Of a stretch of 64,000 nucleotides of DNA, positions 11,011 to 23,593 are shown piece by piece (position 1 is the stretch's first letter; every line of letters starts with the position of its first letter). The stretch covers positions 162,001 through 226,000 of the forward strand of contig JAUPFP010000050.1 in the NCBI GenBank assembly GCA_036925085.1, given 5' to 3'. Made by a program: the position numbers and the translations under genes. A model generated the notes under the pieces. That model had not been told where the DNA came from. It saw nothing but the letters and a program-made list of their open reading frames with translations, and did no database searches. This DNA comes from Brachycybe producta (lineage: Eukaryota > Arthropoda > Diplopoda > Playtdesmida > Andrognathidae).

Positions 11011-12929
11011 TTAAAATTTATATCGATTACAATACGTGTAACCGGTTACTAATTCTTGTACAATGAAAGGGACGACATAGAAAAGAATCATGTATGAGAT
11101 TCACTGAGGTACACAGTAGAGCGTGACTGAGCATAAAAGTATAGCAAGTCATTTTAATTTTTAGTCGTGTTTTTTACTCGATACCCGAAATACACAGAAT
11201 AGAATTGAATTAAACAAAACGGCTTTTTATACCGTACGAAATTTACCCTCCTGTGTCGCGCCGCTTAGAGAAATAAAGATGAGTAAAAACAATAAGATTA
11301 GAAACGCTTTTGCGAACGGCGCTGAATCAATTCAATGGAAACTTGTGTTTTTTTTTTTTTAGACATGAAGCGGTTTCCCCAGATTAGTTTATGGACATAC
11401 GTATATCTTTATCCATACCAGAGGGTTTTCCTAGCGCAGAACGCCATCTATAAAATTCGTGTAAGGAACGAGAAGGGTGTCCTAATATGGCGATCTGTCT
11501 CTTATTTACTGTAATTCTTTAAGAAGCGGCCATATTTCGTTTTTGTACGATGATGCCTTTGGATTTATTTATGTGACGTCATGTCACGTCAATTAATAAT
11601 TATCATAAAAATAAATTAACTTCGCAAATTTGAAACAAAACTTGGATTTCTTGAAATTAAGTTGGAAATAAAATTAATTTTGAAATTCAGTGTGGGCTTT
11701 TTTTTCCTTGAGATTAAAAATTAAGATTAAAATTGTTACTGTTGTCTCTTGTTTACTATTTGATTTTTATTATTATTGCTGGCAAATAGATTTAAATATT
11801 TAAATTCATTTTTTTCCGCAGTGGTGGATTGAGAGAGAGAGAGAGAGAGAGAGACTTCTCTGCTCTTTAGGAGACTAGAATGTTCTTAGAAGTTCACCCT
11901 GGAGGAGAAAACTGAATGACACAAACACATTATATTTATATAGCCTTTTAGCTATGTAATAAATTGTTTTATTTTTATTGTTATTTTCATCTGTCCTGAA
12001 ACCGAAATAGATCGGGAGAAAAACGCTTATTTAACCCGCATTTTATGTTCCAAACAATGGCACCATCAAAATTTTGGCTTAACTATTTTTTATTGGATTG
12101 CACAGTCATACTCAAGTTTAATAAAAGGTTCAACGATATTATAGATAAATAAATGCACTTAAGAAGATATTTACATGAAACTATAAAAAAAATCTCAACT
12201 ATTTCATTTAAAACGAGGAAGACGAAGAAGAAGGGGAAAAAATGAAACCAAGCCTCGAAAGCTTATTATATTTCGGTTTCAGATGCTCCTCCTCGTGTTT
12301 CAATTTGGGTGAATCCGTATACATTATTAAAGACATTCAAAACAAATAGAAGTTTCAAACCAAAATGTCTTCAATAGAAAAAGCAAATTGTGTCCAGACT
12401 CATCATTCCACAAAGTCAAAGGTTCACATCTGTTTAATTGTATAACCATTTTATGTCAAATTTGGAAGAAGAAGAGAAAAAAAACCCTACATTTAGGCTA
12501 CTACTGTATATTATGTACTTCACCTATATTTATATACATTAGATATGAAAATAGGAAGACTTTTCAAGTGTGGTCATCTGTTGAGTGTCATCCAATGTGA
12601 AATTACCATAGAGTTCAGCTTCAAAATACATAAACATAGTAAAAATACACCAAATAAACAAAAAACGAGAGCTTCTAGCAATATTCTGATTTACAATATA
12701 AGTTTCAAAGAGTAAAAAAGTTCAATTCAAACATACTTTGAAAGGATTGCTAAAAATAGCTTGAAAAAAATTTCAAAACAACATGCAATTTTCTTTATAC
12801 ATGTATATATTTCATCTAAAAAAACAAATTACGAGAAAAATAAACAAACCGTAATTGTCTAATTTATATTATTTTTTCATTAAAATGGTTTATGAACAGC
12901 CAATTTTTAAATTTTGTTTATTCTTACTT
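11011..12929. other. Upstream flank of B3GAT3, intergenic
   Basis: No coding region found. It includes (GA)n at 11830-11855, a CRE-like cluster at 11574-11591 (separate entry), and AT-rich sequence. The 70-aa frame at 12388-12600 resembles nothing known to me. Confidence 0.5.
11574..11591. promoter_or_regulatory. CRE-like tandem site
   Basis: TGACGTCATGTCACGTCA: one full CRE palindrome followed 2 bp later by TCACGTCA. It lies about 570 bp upstream of the proposed B3GAT3 leader. Such sites bind CREB/ATF bZIP proteins, but function here is not shown. Confidence 0.35.
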
Positions 12930-13210
12930 TTATGAACAAAATTAAGAGAAACTAGAAAATGTTTTAGAAAATAGATGGGTAGCTCAATCACATAGGGACA
13001 TTTTCATGTTGATATATTTCTAAATAAACTTTTAATGGAAAGAAATTGAAAAATATCATGTGCTTAAAGTTGGGTCATTTTCAAATCTACATAAAATAAG
13101 CTTACTTTTGAAAGATAGCATGAAAATACCCTCTTAAGAGATTTAGCTACCTTTCTAGTTTCTAAAACATATTTCTCTGTTTCTTTTCATTTTGCGCTGA
13201 AAAGACAGAA
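12930..13210. mobile_element. Foldback-type MITE, family A copy 1
   Basis: Inner arms begin ATGTTTTAGAAAATAGATGG (about 12959). They are mirrored by a right arm with GCTACC, TTTCTAGTTTC and TAAAACAT ending about 13172. Outer arms extend the match: GAACAAAATTAAGAG on the left against CATTTTGCGCTGAAAAGAC on the right. The short interior has no coding content. The same arms occur at 29392-29642, and partial copies at 13826 and 55466. It is a non-autonomous DNA element of unknown superfamily. Confidence 0.75.
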
Positions 13211-13825
13211 TAATTAAAGTTTGCGAGGTCCCGTTTACAATTAAAAACGACATTAAAAGAAACAAAACAGTTGCTTTTATTGGAGAATTTTTTCCGTTCC
13301 AAGTTTCTAGTCCTCTAGTTCCAAACTCTCATTGCATTTTTTTTTTCAACAGACAGACTTCCTTATAAGAAAGTTGAACTCTCAAAAGAAAGATCAGATA
13401 GCAAACTGTTATCTTCGGTAAACTCTCCTAGGTGGATACTGGAAATAGGCAATTGTGAAAGATTGATTGCCCTCCAAAATAGTTGGACATGTCCAAAATC
13501 GGTGTGTCTCCTCCTCACAATGACCTGGGCACAAAAAAGAACTCAACGGATGTTTTTTCATAAATCATTCTTCAAATGTACATTTAAAAATCGATCTCTT
13601 CGAAAAGTCCATATAAAAAGTTAAGAAGAACCTAAGAAAAAATAAATTGCGAACAAAAAAAAGTCTTAGGACACAGTCTCAATGAATTTCGTATCGAGGC
13701 TAATCTTGGAATTCGTAGAGAGTAACTTGATAGACAGGAATATTTCTAATAAAAATAATAAAAAAGTTTACATGTTTTACAAACAGTTGATTTTCAAAAA
13801 AAAAAGAGCAACATTAAAAATGCAT
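13211..13825. other. Intergenic between two family A copies
   Basis: AT-rich sequence without a gene, tRNA or notable repeat beyond A and T runs. Confidence 0.5.
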
Positions 13826-13918
13826 GTTAGAAACTAGAAGGATAGCACAATCGCACTTAATATTATTCATCAAGTGAATGAGCTACTCACTACCCTTCTA
13901 GTTTCTAAACACTTTCAA
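13826..13918. mobile_element. Short internally deleted copy of MITE family A
   Basis: GTTAGAAACTAGAAGGATAG on the left and CTACCCTTCTAGTTTC on the right are the family A inner arms. They are separated by only about 50 bp, and the outer arms are missing. The copy lies about 600 bp from copy 1. Confidence 0.7.
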
Positions 13919-14533
13919 CGAGCGCTGTTTACATTTTAAAGCCACCTTAGGGTCGTCTATTCTTAATGATGTTTTTAAGTCAAAGCTAGTGCTAAACTAA
14001 TCAACTTTTTCACACGAAACCTCTTATCAAAAGTTGATGACTTAGCAATGACTAATACGAACACGACCCTAAAAGAAGTAAAATTCTTTTGTTACGAATA
14101 AAATACACACCTTTTGTGAAAAAAAGTATTGGCTCGGTTCAATTGTTTGTCATTTTGTTTACTCTTTTGAGTTCTAGTCGGTTACCAAGACAACATCATT
14201 ACTATACACACATACACACACACACACACAGCCATTGTGTTTAATGCAAAAGATGATGAAAAACTATTTATCATCTATAGTGAAAACGATCACCTATAGA
14301 AAAAGAAAAGAAAAACCCCCTCTCATTATTACTATTTGCAATATAGGATCAATCATTAATTCATCATCATGTATCAAAAGTAGTTTATTTTCTTCTTCTT
14401 CTGGTGTTTTAATCACTTCTGTATAATAATTCAAATTTCATCCTTAAAATACACATTCGACAACAATGATAACAATAATAAAAGAAATGTTTACAAATGC
14501 AAATTAAGAAACATTCTAAGTACACACTGCATA
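13919..14533. other. Intergenic
   Basis: No gene seen. It holds a (CA)n run near 14200-14230 and an AT-rich tail. The 63-aa frame at 14235-14426 is serine-rich low complexity. Confidence 0.5.
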
Positions 14534-14657
14534 TATGCCGCATCCATTTGGTGTAATTGTTCGTTACACGAAATGAACATAAATTGGCCTAATTGCAAAA
14601 CGCGAAATGGACATACATTTCGTGTAATGGACAATTACACGAAATGGATGCGGCATA
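14534..14657. mobile_element. Palindromic mini-element (124 bp) with nested hairpins
   Basis: A 42-bp left arm (TATGCCGCATCCATTT...) pairs with the right arm ending CGGCATA, with about three mismatches, leaving a loop of about 40 bp. The motif CATTTCGTGTAA or its complement occurs four times in alternating orientation, so each arm is itself nearly self-complementary. This looks like a small foldback MITE. There is no second copy in the window. Confidence 0.7.
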
Positions 14658-17600
14658 GATCTATACTATATATTACATGTACATTATATAAGGATATTTG
14701 TTTCTTGCATTGAGTGACACGATATGAGAGTGTGGGGTGGAAAAAATGACAACCAGAGCCAAGAACATGACCGTTATTTGCATACATATTACTTCCGGCA
14801 AAGTGAAAATATTCAACTAAAATGAGAATGTCTCGCTGACTAGACAACAACAACAACAACAGAAAATGGGCCCTTTAGTAGGCCTATGTGTTGAATAGAC
14901 AAAAGAAGACGAAAACACAGGAAGTCGAACTCGATCAGGGCCTCCTTAATGGTACTTTTCAGTTTCCATTGCCATTGTCACAGTCAAGAAAAAAAATCAT
15001 ATCTTGCGCTATGGATTTATACTTATATTATTATACATAACTATAAACACACAACGGATGGAGAGACGGAGAGAGAAAGAGAGACATATTGTGAGCACGG
15101 CCATTATTACGTGCCGTAGTGGAGAATCACAAATCATTTTATTCTTATTCGACTTACCACCTAAGGAAAATGTAATAATTACTAATCTTAAATCAAATTG
15201 CAAATAGAAAGAAATACAAAAAAAAATTAAAAGCTAACTCTCTAACAAAGGGTAATTTATTATAATTAAAAAGTTAATATGAAATATCTGTTTCTTTGAT
15301 AAGATGCCTAAATAACTACAAATGGAATGTTTGTCTTAATTTACAGTTAGATCCTTAATAAAGGGAAGGAGGGAGGTGGGCCTAACATAAAGATGCCGGT
15401 AGAATCATTTACTCTTAAAGTCTATTACATCTCTATGACCAAATGCTACACCAAAAATAATTAACTAGAAGACACCAACTTCTTCTTCGTTTAGATTTAG
15501 GAAGAAGTTTTTCTCTTCCTGACTCAGAACGATTTTTTTCTTTCTAGTCTTGTTATTGTTGGCATTGAGTTGGGGTGGAAAGAAAGGATGGAAGGGGGCG
15601 AAAAAAAAGCAATCTTGTTCCTTAAATCTCTGTTTTGGCCGCCGCCGCCACCACCCTTCTGAAATTGAAATTGAAGCCCAGATTCGTCTTCATCTCCAGG
15701 TCCTATTCATTTCGGCTTAAATTCCAATCACAGGTTGGACACATTCACATTAAATGTTGCCTCTACTGACTGGGTTCATCATCTCACACACACACTTCGG
15801 GAACATTCACATTTAAGTTAACTAACTTTATCTCAACCTGTCTTCACACTGTTTATTGTATACTTTTCAAACTCTGTTTTCAAATTATTATTTAGTAACT
15901 ATACTAATTATATTAATATATTTTGTGACAAATTGCTTATATATATATAGTTGGTAAAACCATTCTTTTGGCATTCCATTTACTTTAGTTGGAAGAAATC
16001 GGTTTCTTTTGTCTCAAGCTCAAATCTTTGAAAATTCCTTAAAACAAAGAATGTTCGAAGAATTGAAGGATCTTGCTTGACCATTCTACTATATAATAAG
16101 ATGCAAGTAGACTTGAACGTACCATGAGAAATTGAATGAAGCAGAAAAAAAACATCCCAGCCTAAAAGAAAAGCAATTTAAAAAATAACAATGGATTTCT
16201 TGTGTTTCAAAAACCAAACAATTTACCCAATCCGTCATTACAAAAAAGAAAGACGAATTAATTCGACATTTCATTAACGACTCACGTACAATTGCAATTA
16301 ATTTTTCCTTGATTAGACTTTTTTCTTCTTCATTAGAACACTGTAAAAAAAGATTGGACGTACTTTCAATTATAAGAAACAAGAAAAATCACAGCATGCA
16401 CCCTGTAATTTATATTATGAAGTTGATTACCAATTTACCATGAAAACCACCCACACAAACAAATGGCTAACAAGAAGCGTCTTTTTGGCGTCACATTCTC
16501 AACCATCCGATACAATTTGAAATTAAGAAATACAAGTGACCTTTTCCTGGAGCCACACACAATGATACACATACACGGTGACAATAGCACTCTTAATTGC
16601 AATCATCAGTTCATAAAACCTTTTCGTTTGTTGCCATCATGTGTTTTGCTTCAAAATGTGCAACAACAACAACAACAAAGAACACCGTCATATTTTAGGT
16701 CAAGGTGGTAAAGAAAGACGGTAGAAAAATGAAATTCAACTGCATTATTAACTGGTATTATCACTGACACCCACACAAGACATCCATTCATAATATTTTC
16801 CAAACAATTGTGGCAACTTAAAACTTTTGTCAAAATTCAAAAACCCATATCAAAGCCAACAAAGAAAGAAATGCGTGCAAATTAAAACTTATTACAGTGG
16901 CACTAAATGCATAAAAACAAACTTAAAATTACTGTCAACTTGTCATTTCAATTGTAAAAGTGGTACAAATTAAACCAGTCGGAATGAAATAAACGAACCC
17001 TGATGACCTTTAATGAAGTTGCTCCATTATCATAGTGTTACAATGTGTTTCTTGTGTGTTTGTGCATCACTTAAAAACAGACTAGTTGAAAGGGTTAAAA
17101 TGTTCTTTCTGTTGCTGTACGTCATCGATAATACTTGATATCCACACGCAAAAGTTCTTTTCTAATTAGTCCAACCTCATGGCAACAACCAAAAAAAAAA
17201 GACGTAACTAGGAAGTCTGAATGAACGTTATTTTCATATTGAGGTGATTAAACATAATTAATGTTTAGGACTCTGTTGAAACATCGTTATTTACCACCTA
17301 TTTCATTTAAAAACATGCGATATTAAACAATGTTGAATGTGCTCAGATAATGTATCATTTTAATTTGAATAATTACTCTGAAAGGGCAGAGGAACAATTT
17401 AGTCCAAAATCAAAATAGAAACACATTGTCAAAATAAACTTCTATCACCTACTACTATGTAACAATTCCCTCATGAAAATATAATATTGAGTTGAATGGC
17501 AGCAATATATCGGAAATATGCCTTCTTCAATAGCAGCACCTCCGATTAATTCCCTAAAACAAAATATTTCCCCATTGCATGACCTCCTCTTTAATCAGAT

Positions 17601-20447
17601 TCTATTTTGGAATATCATCCTCTAAAGGTAGGTACAGATGACCAAAAATAATAATTAGTTGGAAACATTTATGATAATGTACTGATGATATTGATACATA
17701 AAGATCATAATCATTTACATATAGGTGAAATATGAAAATTGTTCGGTTGAATAAATCCCTTCTGACAATTACAGAAGTAACGACAGATTGGAATGAAAGA
17801 TAATTGTTTTGCTTACAAAGGAAAAAACATTCGAATAGAGAAAAAAAAAGAAGTAACTTCAGAATGAATGTAACTGTCGGTTTCATATGGATGGTGGTAA
17901 CAATAGCAAAAGAAGAAGATAAAAGTGAATCGATGTTTTGTCGTTGTCATCGTTATTATGATCTTTATTACCTCAAGTCTATTTTATAGTAAAGCAAATA
18001 CAAAAAAAAATATTTAGTCTGAAAAAAAAAAATGGTTTTTGTGTCGCGAATGAAATGAAAAATAATAATAAAAAAAGTAAGATGAACAAATTCCCACTGA
18101 GATTTTTTCTTCTTTTTCTGTAGAAAATGTAAGATATTGAAGAAAGGAATATTGTATTGTAGATTCTTTGCACGACGAAAAAAAACCCGATTTAAAATAA
18201 AAAAATAGAAAAAAAAAATCGCCTCATTGACACCCACAGTGTGTGTGGGACCTTAACTTAGGGCCTAACTGACAAAACCAGCAATTTCTTGTCTATACAT
18301 TTTTACAATCATCAAAACCAACAGAACAACTTTGTGTTTCTTTAAAAAAAAATAAACATCTGTCAAAAACACGGAGATGAGTAAAAAAAAATGTAAAAAT
18401 TGTTCCCGTGGGGAACAAAAATCTATGAAAAAGAAATATAACTTTCAAATCAAATTCACTTTCATATAATATTCTATAATGGAAGTTCAAATATATCATT
18501 CTCATTGTACATCGAATCCCATTATGGCTTTTCAGGAATTAACTATAGGAGGAGGAGGAGGAGGAGGAGGCTACCCTACCAATAATCCATTTGGTCGTGT
18601 TTTTATTTTGCATATTTTTTATTTAAGCCTAATACAAAATAACAAAACATACAATTTAAGCTTAATACAAACGTGATGTTCACTTTTAAAGTTCACCCTT
18701 TGTTATTTTTGGAGTCTGTTTTTGTCTTTTGTTTTATTTTAGATCATTAATTAAATATTAAATTTAAGAAAGTCATAATAATCTTTATGCTACAAATAAA
18801 ATCACGTACAAGATTAATTGCAAGTGTGTTTACACATATATACACAGTTAAACTTTGAAATTTTCTTGCCAGTATATTTATAATGAACCCCATTGAACCC
18901 TCCCCCCAAACCGTTCAAATAAACAGATGAAACAAATACAATTAATTTAGAAATAAAGAGGATGTTATCTCTCATTCTTTATCTACACTAATCAAGGAAC
19001 GGATCCCCATAAACCAGGGTCAGAAAAAAAAGGTCTAGCGAGCACAGGATTATTCTGCATCAAAACAACTTTTAAGGAGGATGGACTTTATTAAATGATC
19101 AAGTAGAGAAAACGAAGACGAGATCAACTGCATTGACCAAGTGCTCCAAATGAACTTCACTCATATTACACATCATATTATGAAACCAACTCCTTAATGT
19201 TTTTTTTCTAGATAGAATTTAAACCAATATTCATCAAATTTCCTCTTTTATCCAGATCATAATTATTTTTATCCTCTACCAGAGCTTGTCTTTTATGAGA
19301 CTTACAGTGGTGTATTATGAAGTTCCAATTTCAAAATGAAAGCAAAAGACACCGCTCCTGAAAGCCCTGACCAACAACGATCTTATTATAGTAATAATAA
19401 GATCGTAAGTAAAAAGTGTGCATGGTCCTTTTCATACAAAATGCAAAAATTATTGTGTTTCTGTAAAGAGGAATTTTTCTGTACAGAAGAAAGACAATGT
19501 CAAACCGAATGTGTTCCCAAATGGTGTCACAATCTAACTGTAATATTGAGTGTTGCACTGATTTAGTGTGTGGTTGAGAACCACAGATAAGTTAATAAAT
19601 TGGATTTGTAAATACTATAGGCCTATACTACTTGTACGTGCACTGTAATATGGCTGTCACTGTCATTGGATTGAAACCACTAATAATAACAAGAAATAGT
19701 CTAGTCTTGTTACGGTGACGTTGTTGTTGCTGCAATCTATTGTTATTGTAGCTGTTGTTACAATCACAACACAACAGCTAAAGGCATTCAAGTCAGTCAG
19801 TGAGTGAGTCCCTTTTACTTAACTCGATTTCAAAAGCTGATTTTAAGTGCGTTCTGGAACTATTACACAGAGCAAACAACGTGTTGATTGAATTTACTTT
19901 TACATTGTATGTCGTCCTCCTACTTATTATTATTACAACGAAGAAGAGAAGAAAAAAAAAACAGGAAGACAAAATTATAACAAGATAACAACATAATACA
20001 TGTATATTACACATATATTTATAAAGAAGAAGAAGAAACAGAGAACTTCAATATACTATAAAGAGATTTTGGCAACAAATCATTATTGCCACAATTAAGA
20101 ATATTGGCCACTACACTAATTTTGACGTCGAATATGGTAATTTATGAAACTCGTGCAATAATAATGGCTCGTATATTATATATCATAGTGTATACCTATA
20201 GTGAGAAACCAATGCCCCAACCTTAAAACAATATATATATACACAGTTATTGATTGTGGTAATATTTAATATGCCGCACGGGTGACTGAGTGTGGTTTTA
20301 TATATTATTGCTCGTGTGCATGCACATAATATAACTTCTTAATATAAAACATACATACACACATTATGATTTTACCCAGCCACCCCTTTTTCTTTGTTCA
20401 TCGATAGTCTAATGATTTTTTCACGCCGAGAGTTGAGTTTGTTTCAA

Positions 20448-20492
<45 letters not shown>

Positions 20493-22711
20493 TTGGTCTC
20501 AAAAACTCAACGAAGACTTAATTTATGTGGTTGACTTCATTATTATTAAACTTTCCACTTGAACGGTTTAAGATTCAAGATGGATTTTAGCTTTTATGTA
20601 ACAATTTTTAATTTCATGAAAGCTTTTTCTCTTCCATTCAAATATTGATTATTTTTGTTTGCAATAAGATTCCTTAAATAGATGGCTTCTCATATTACAA
20701 TTTTTCTTGTTTCTTAAATGTACTTCAGAATATCTTCTTCTTTTGTAGAGTGATTGATATCATGACTCTTGACCTAACAACAGCCAGCCACCCCTTATAA
20801 TACAGACTATAGATTGAGTGAGGCGGAGGAGGAACAGGAGGCCTAACATCTGAATTCACCCTGAATCTGTGACTAAAGTAGGACAAAAATACACGCAGCT
20901 CACTTTGAATGAGTTTTCAGTTAGTTGTTGTTGCGTGTGATGTTGATGAGGCATTTCAGGCGGCAACTTTCAAAAGTATTGTTTCATTTGAAAGCATTTA
21001 TAAACTGTCATTGCATTTGTATGTTAAACACATTTAAAGTAGAACACATAAAAATAACCAAAGTAATTGTATAAATATATAAAAAAGTGACTGTGACATA
21101 CTTCAACACTAACTCAATGTCAGTATATAGAAAACTGAGGATGGCCAAAAAAGTGGCTCACGGAGCCAATTATTATTAATTGTGACTCAAATAAAATAAA
21201 ATACAAAAGTATATGCAGGACCACCTATATATGCAAAAAGTTCGTTGCGTTCAATTTCAAACTTAAATAGGTCTCTTTTAATGAGTTATCATAATTGCAA
21301 CATTTAAAAAAGAAAGTGATTTTCGAAAAAAAAACTACGTTTAAAATAAAGTATTGTATTTTTTTTAAATTTAATTAATCCAGATAAGAATGGAAAAATG
21401 TATAAAGAAAATGGTTTTTGAGTTTAGCAACAATAGCGACCTTGCAGCAATGAAACTGCAATGGAAAAACGCATTCGGAATACAAATTCAAAAAAGGGCG
21501 AGGCTCAACTTTTTAAAAGAGCCAAAAATTAATAAAAGTGGGCGAAAACACAATTGAAAATCAAACAATTGAGAAGATTTGGAATATTTTCAAAATAAAA
21601 TATAACTTCCCTTTTGATATTATTATTATCAGTGATCATAATGATGATGATCACTCTCAACAATGTCAGTTAAAAAAAATGGCCGCGTCATTCAACAAAG
21701 TAAATTTCGCCATTTTAAAATATTAATTTCAAGGCGATTTCACTACCATAGAAGGGCAACAATTTAGACAAAAAAATGATCCATCATCATTGCTATTATT
21801 AATTTAAAAAATACAAAAACTGCCCCGAGGACTTAAAACAAAAACTACTTTAGGAATAACACACGTATTACACATCGTATTACGTAATCAGTTCATTAAT
21901 ATACTTTATGTAATAACTTACACTGCCAACATACATACAAATTCCCTATTCGAGGCTTCAAACCATTTAAAGTAGAAGCCTCAATGTCAAGTAGTTTTCT
22001 TTCTTGTCGAGCCTCGAGTAACCCTGAAATTGCCTGAATATCCTGACTACGACAATCCGCCAATTATAATCTAATATAATTAGAAAAGTCCTCAAGTGTC
22101 TAGAATTGAGATAAATAATAATTTACTACTTGATTCGTAAATAACTTGATAAACATCTTATAATTAATATTATCATTTTTATCAATTTTTTTTATACCAC
22201 ACACCAGAAAGGAAAAAGATTTTTCCAACCCTTTTAAGGCTATTTATTGAATAAGCTAATTGTTAGTTATTTGTTTTTTTTTACAGAAAAAATATGCTGG
22301 GTGTGACGGTCGATTCACGTGTTCTCATGAATACATGACTAGAGAGAGTGAGTGAGTGAGAGTTAGGCTAAACAACTCTTGGTTAAAGTTAAACTTAGGT
22401 TAGGTTAGTTTAATGATGTGGGTGGATATGTGTCGTAATAAAAACAAATATAATTGCCTCGGAGTCGGACACACAACCACATAATTAGTTTAAGGCCATC
22501 AGTTGACCGTGTAACACATTTATATATTTATGTGAGGAGTTAGGTTAGTTAATAAGAAGAAAAGCAAATCTTCAGCTGTTCTCTCCTCAACACAAGAAAA
22601 GTTTTCCATTTCAAATTGTTCCGTGAGCCATCGAAGAAACAACTTGTGTTCATCTTTTTCACTGAACTTGGATCTACCATATTTGAAATTTTGTTGCCTT
22701 TTTGTTACAAG
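14658..22711. other. Gene-poor intergenic region
   Basis: Eight kilobases with no supportable coding exon. It contains GGA repeats at 18547-18570, a CT tract at 20451-20492, CAA runs at about 14846 and 16661, GTCA repeats near 19790, and many poly-A/T runs. Frames at 16089-16382, 17602-17886 and 19331-19566 carry no motif I recognise. Some of this may be upstream sequence or leader introns of the HOPX-like gene: a pyrimidine tract plus TACAG lies just before 22285. A short TTAGG-like triplet at about 22390-22408 is too small to be telomeric. Confidence 0.5.
20451..20492. repeat. (CT)n microsatellite
   Basis: About 42 bp of CT repeat interrupted once by a G. Confidence 0.95.
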
Positions 22712-23593
22712 ATGTCATCTTATCTTTACCTGATGCCACCCGAGATTCAGGCTCAGTTGTCGCCTTACTACAAATTGCCTCCGATTCAACACGAACAGGC
22801 TCTCAGGCTTGAATCCACTTTTCAGAAGAACAAAAATCCAAACTGGAACGATCTGGCTATTTTGGCTGCTGAGAATGGACTCACTGAAGATCAAGTTAAG
22901 GTGAGACACAAATCTATATTAACCGTAAAAACAAAAATCATTTCAAAATTCTACAAAATTTATTCATAATTCGGACACTACAAAGTCAAGTGTGTGCATG
23001 TCTAATTTCCATAAATTAGGTCCCATTGTGGGTTTTTTTTTGCACAATGTTTAATTTCAATTCAAATTACAAAATTAAACTGGAATTAAAATTCATTTGT
23101 AATCAATTTTTAATTTCAGTTTAATGTTTTTACTTTGAATCTGAAATTTAAAAAAAAAGTTGTTGTGACTTAATTTACCACCTAATATACTGTGTATGAT
23201 ATACATTATTTAAATTTGAAACAAAAAAGTAGCGATATTTTTACCCTGGCTCCATATTAGTCAGTGGTCGAGATTCCTTTTCGTAAAGTGAATGTAGCCA
23301 CCGGCCACAAATGAGATTCTTCTCTTTACAAAACACGGCATTTTATAATTGCAAAATAATTCTGTTAACGACAAATTAAATATAAAAAAACTAACAAACA
23401 AATGAAAAATATTGATTTCAAAAGTAAAAAAAAAATATATTAATAAAATAATAATAATAAAAAGCTGTGAGCGAAGAAAGTGAAATGAAAATATTCTGTT
23501 TGCAATTATTTTCAGATTTGGTTTGAACATCGATTGGCTTGTTGGCGCCAAACCCAAGGATTACCCGCCAACGAAACATCCTTGATTGGATAA
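22712..23593 (+). CDS. Homeodomain-only protein (HOPX-like), two coding exons
   Basis: Coding exons 22712-22900 and 23516-23593, joined in phase 0 across a 615-bp GT-AG intron, give 88 aa. The start ATG has A at -3. An upstream in-frame extension lacks an ATG and sits in a pyrimidine-rich stretch. Residues about 27-79 form a homeodomain: LESTF in helix 1, LAILAAENGLTEDQVK in helix 2 and the turn, IWFEHRLACWR in helix 3. The tail ...GLPANETSLIG parallels the vertebrate HOPX ending GLPSE. From memory of human HOPX (73 aa), identity is about 40% by eye. The intron falls at homeodomain position 46/47, usual for PRD-class genes. Position 51, normally Asn, is His here (Gln in HOPX), and the basic N-terminal arm is absent. 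So, like HOPX, it probably does not bind DNA and acts through partners. 5' UTR and poly(A) site are not resolved. Confidence 0.85.

Noticed and set aside
16285-16339. Possible minus-strand micro-exon (CSNEEEKSLIKEKLIAIV) with an acceptor and GTGAGT donor
   Set aside because: A faint resemblance to importin repeats tempted me. But the neighbouring candidate exon has stops in all frames, the implied upstream intron would be about 27 bp, and no continuation matches the family.
19336-19566. Cysteine-rich 76-aa frame that could be a secreted peptide
   Set aside because: No signal peptide, no cysteine spacing I recognise, and a comparable frame on the opposite strand.
22390-22408. TTAGG-like telomeric repeat
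   Set aside because: Fewer than four imperfect units, so chance is sufficient.
22616-22711. In-frame N-terminal extension of the HOPX-like protein
   Set aside because: It has no ATG, only a TTG, and its hydrophobic, pyrimidine-rich content looks like leader or intron. The ATG at 22712 has good context.
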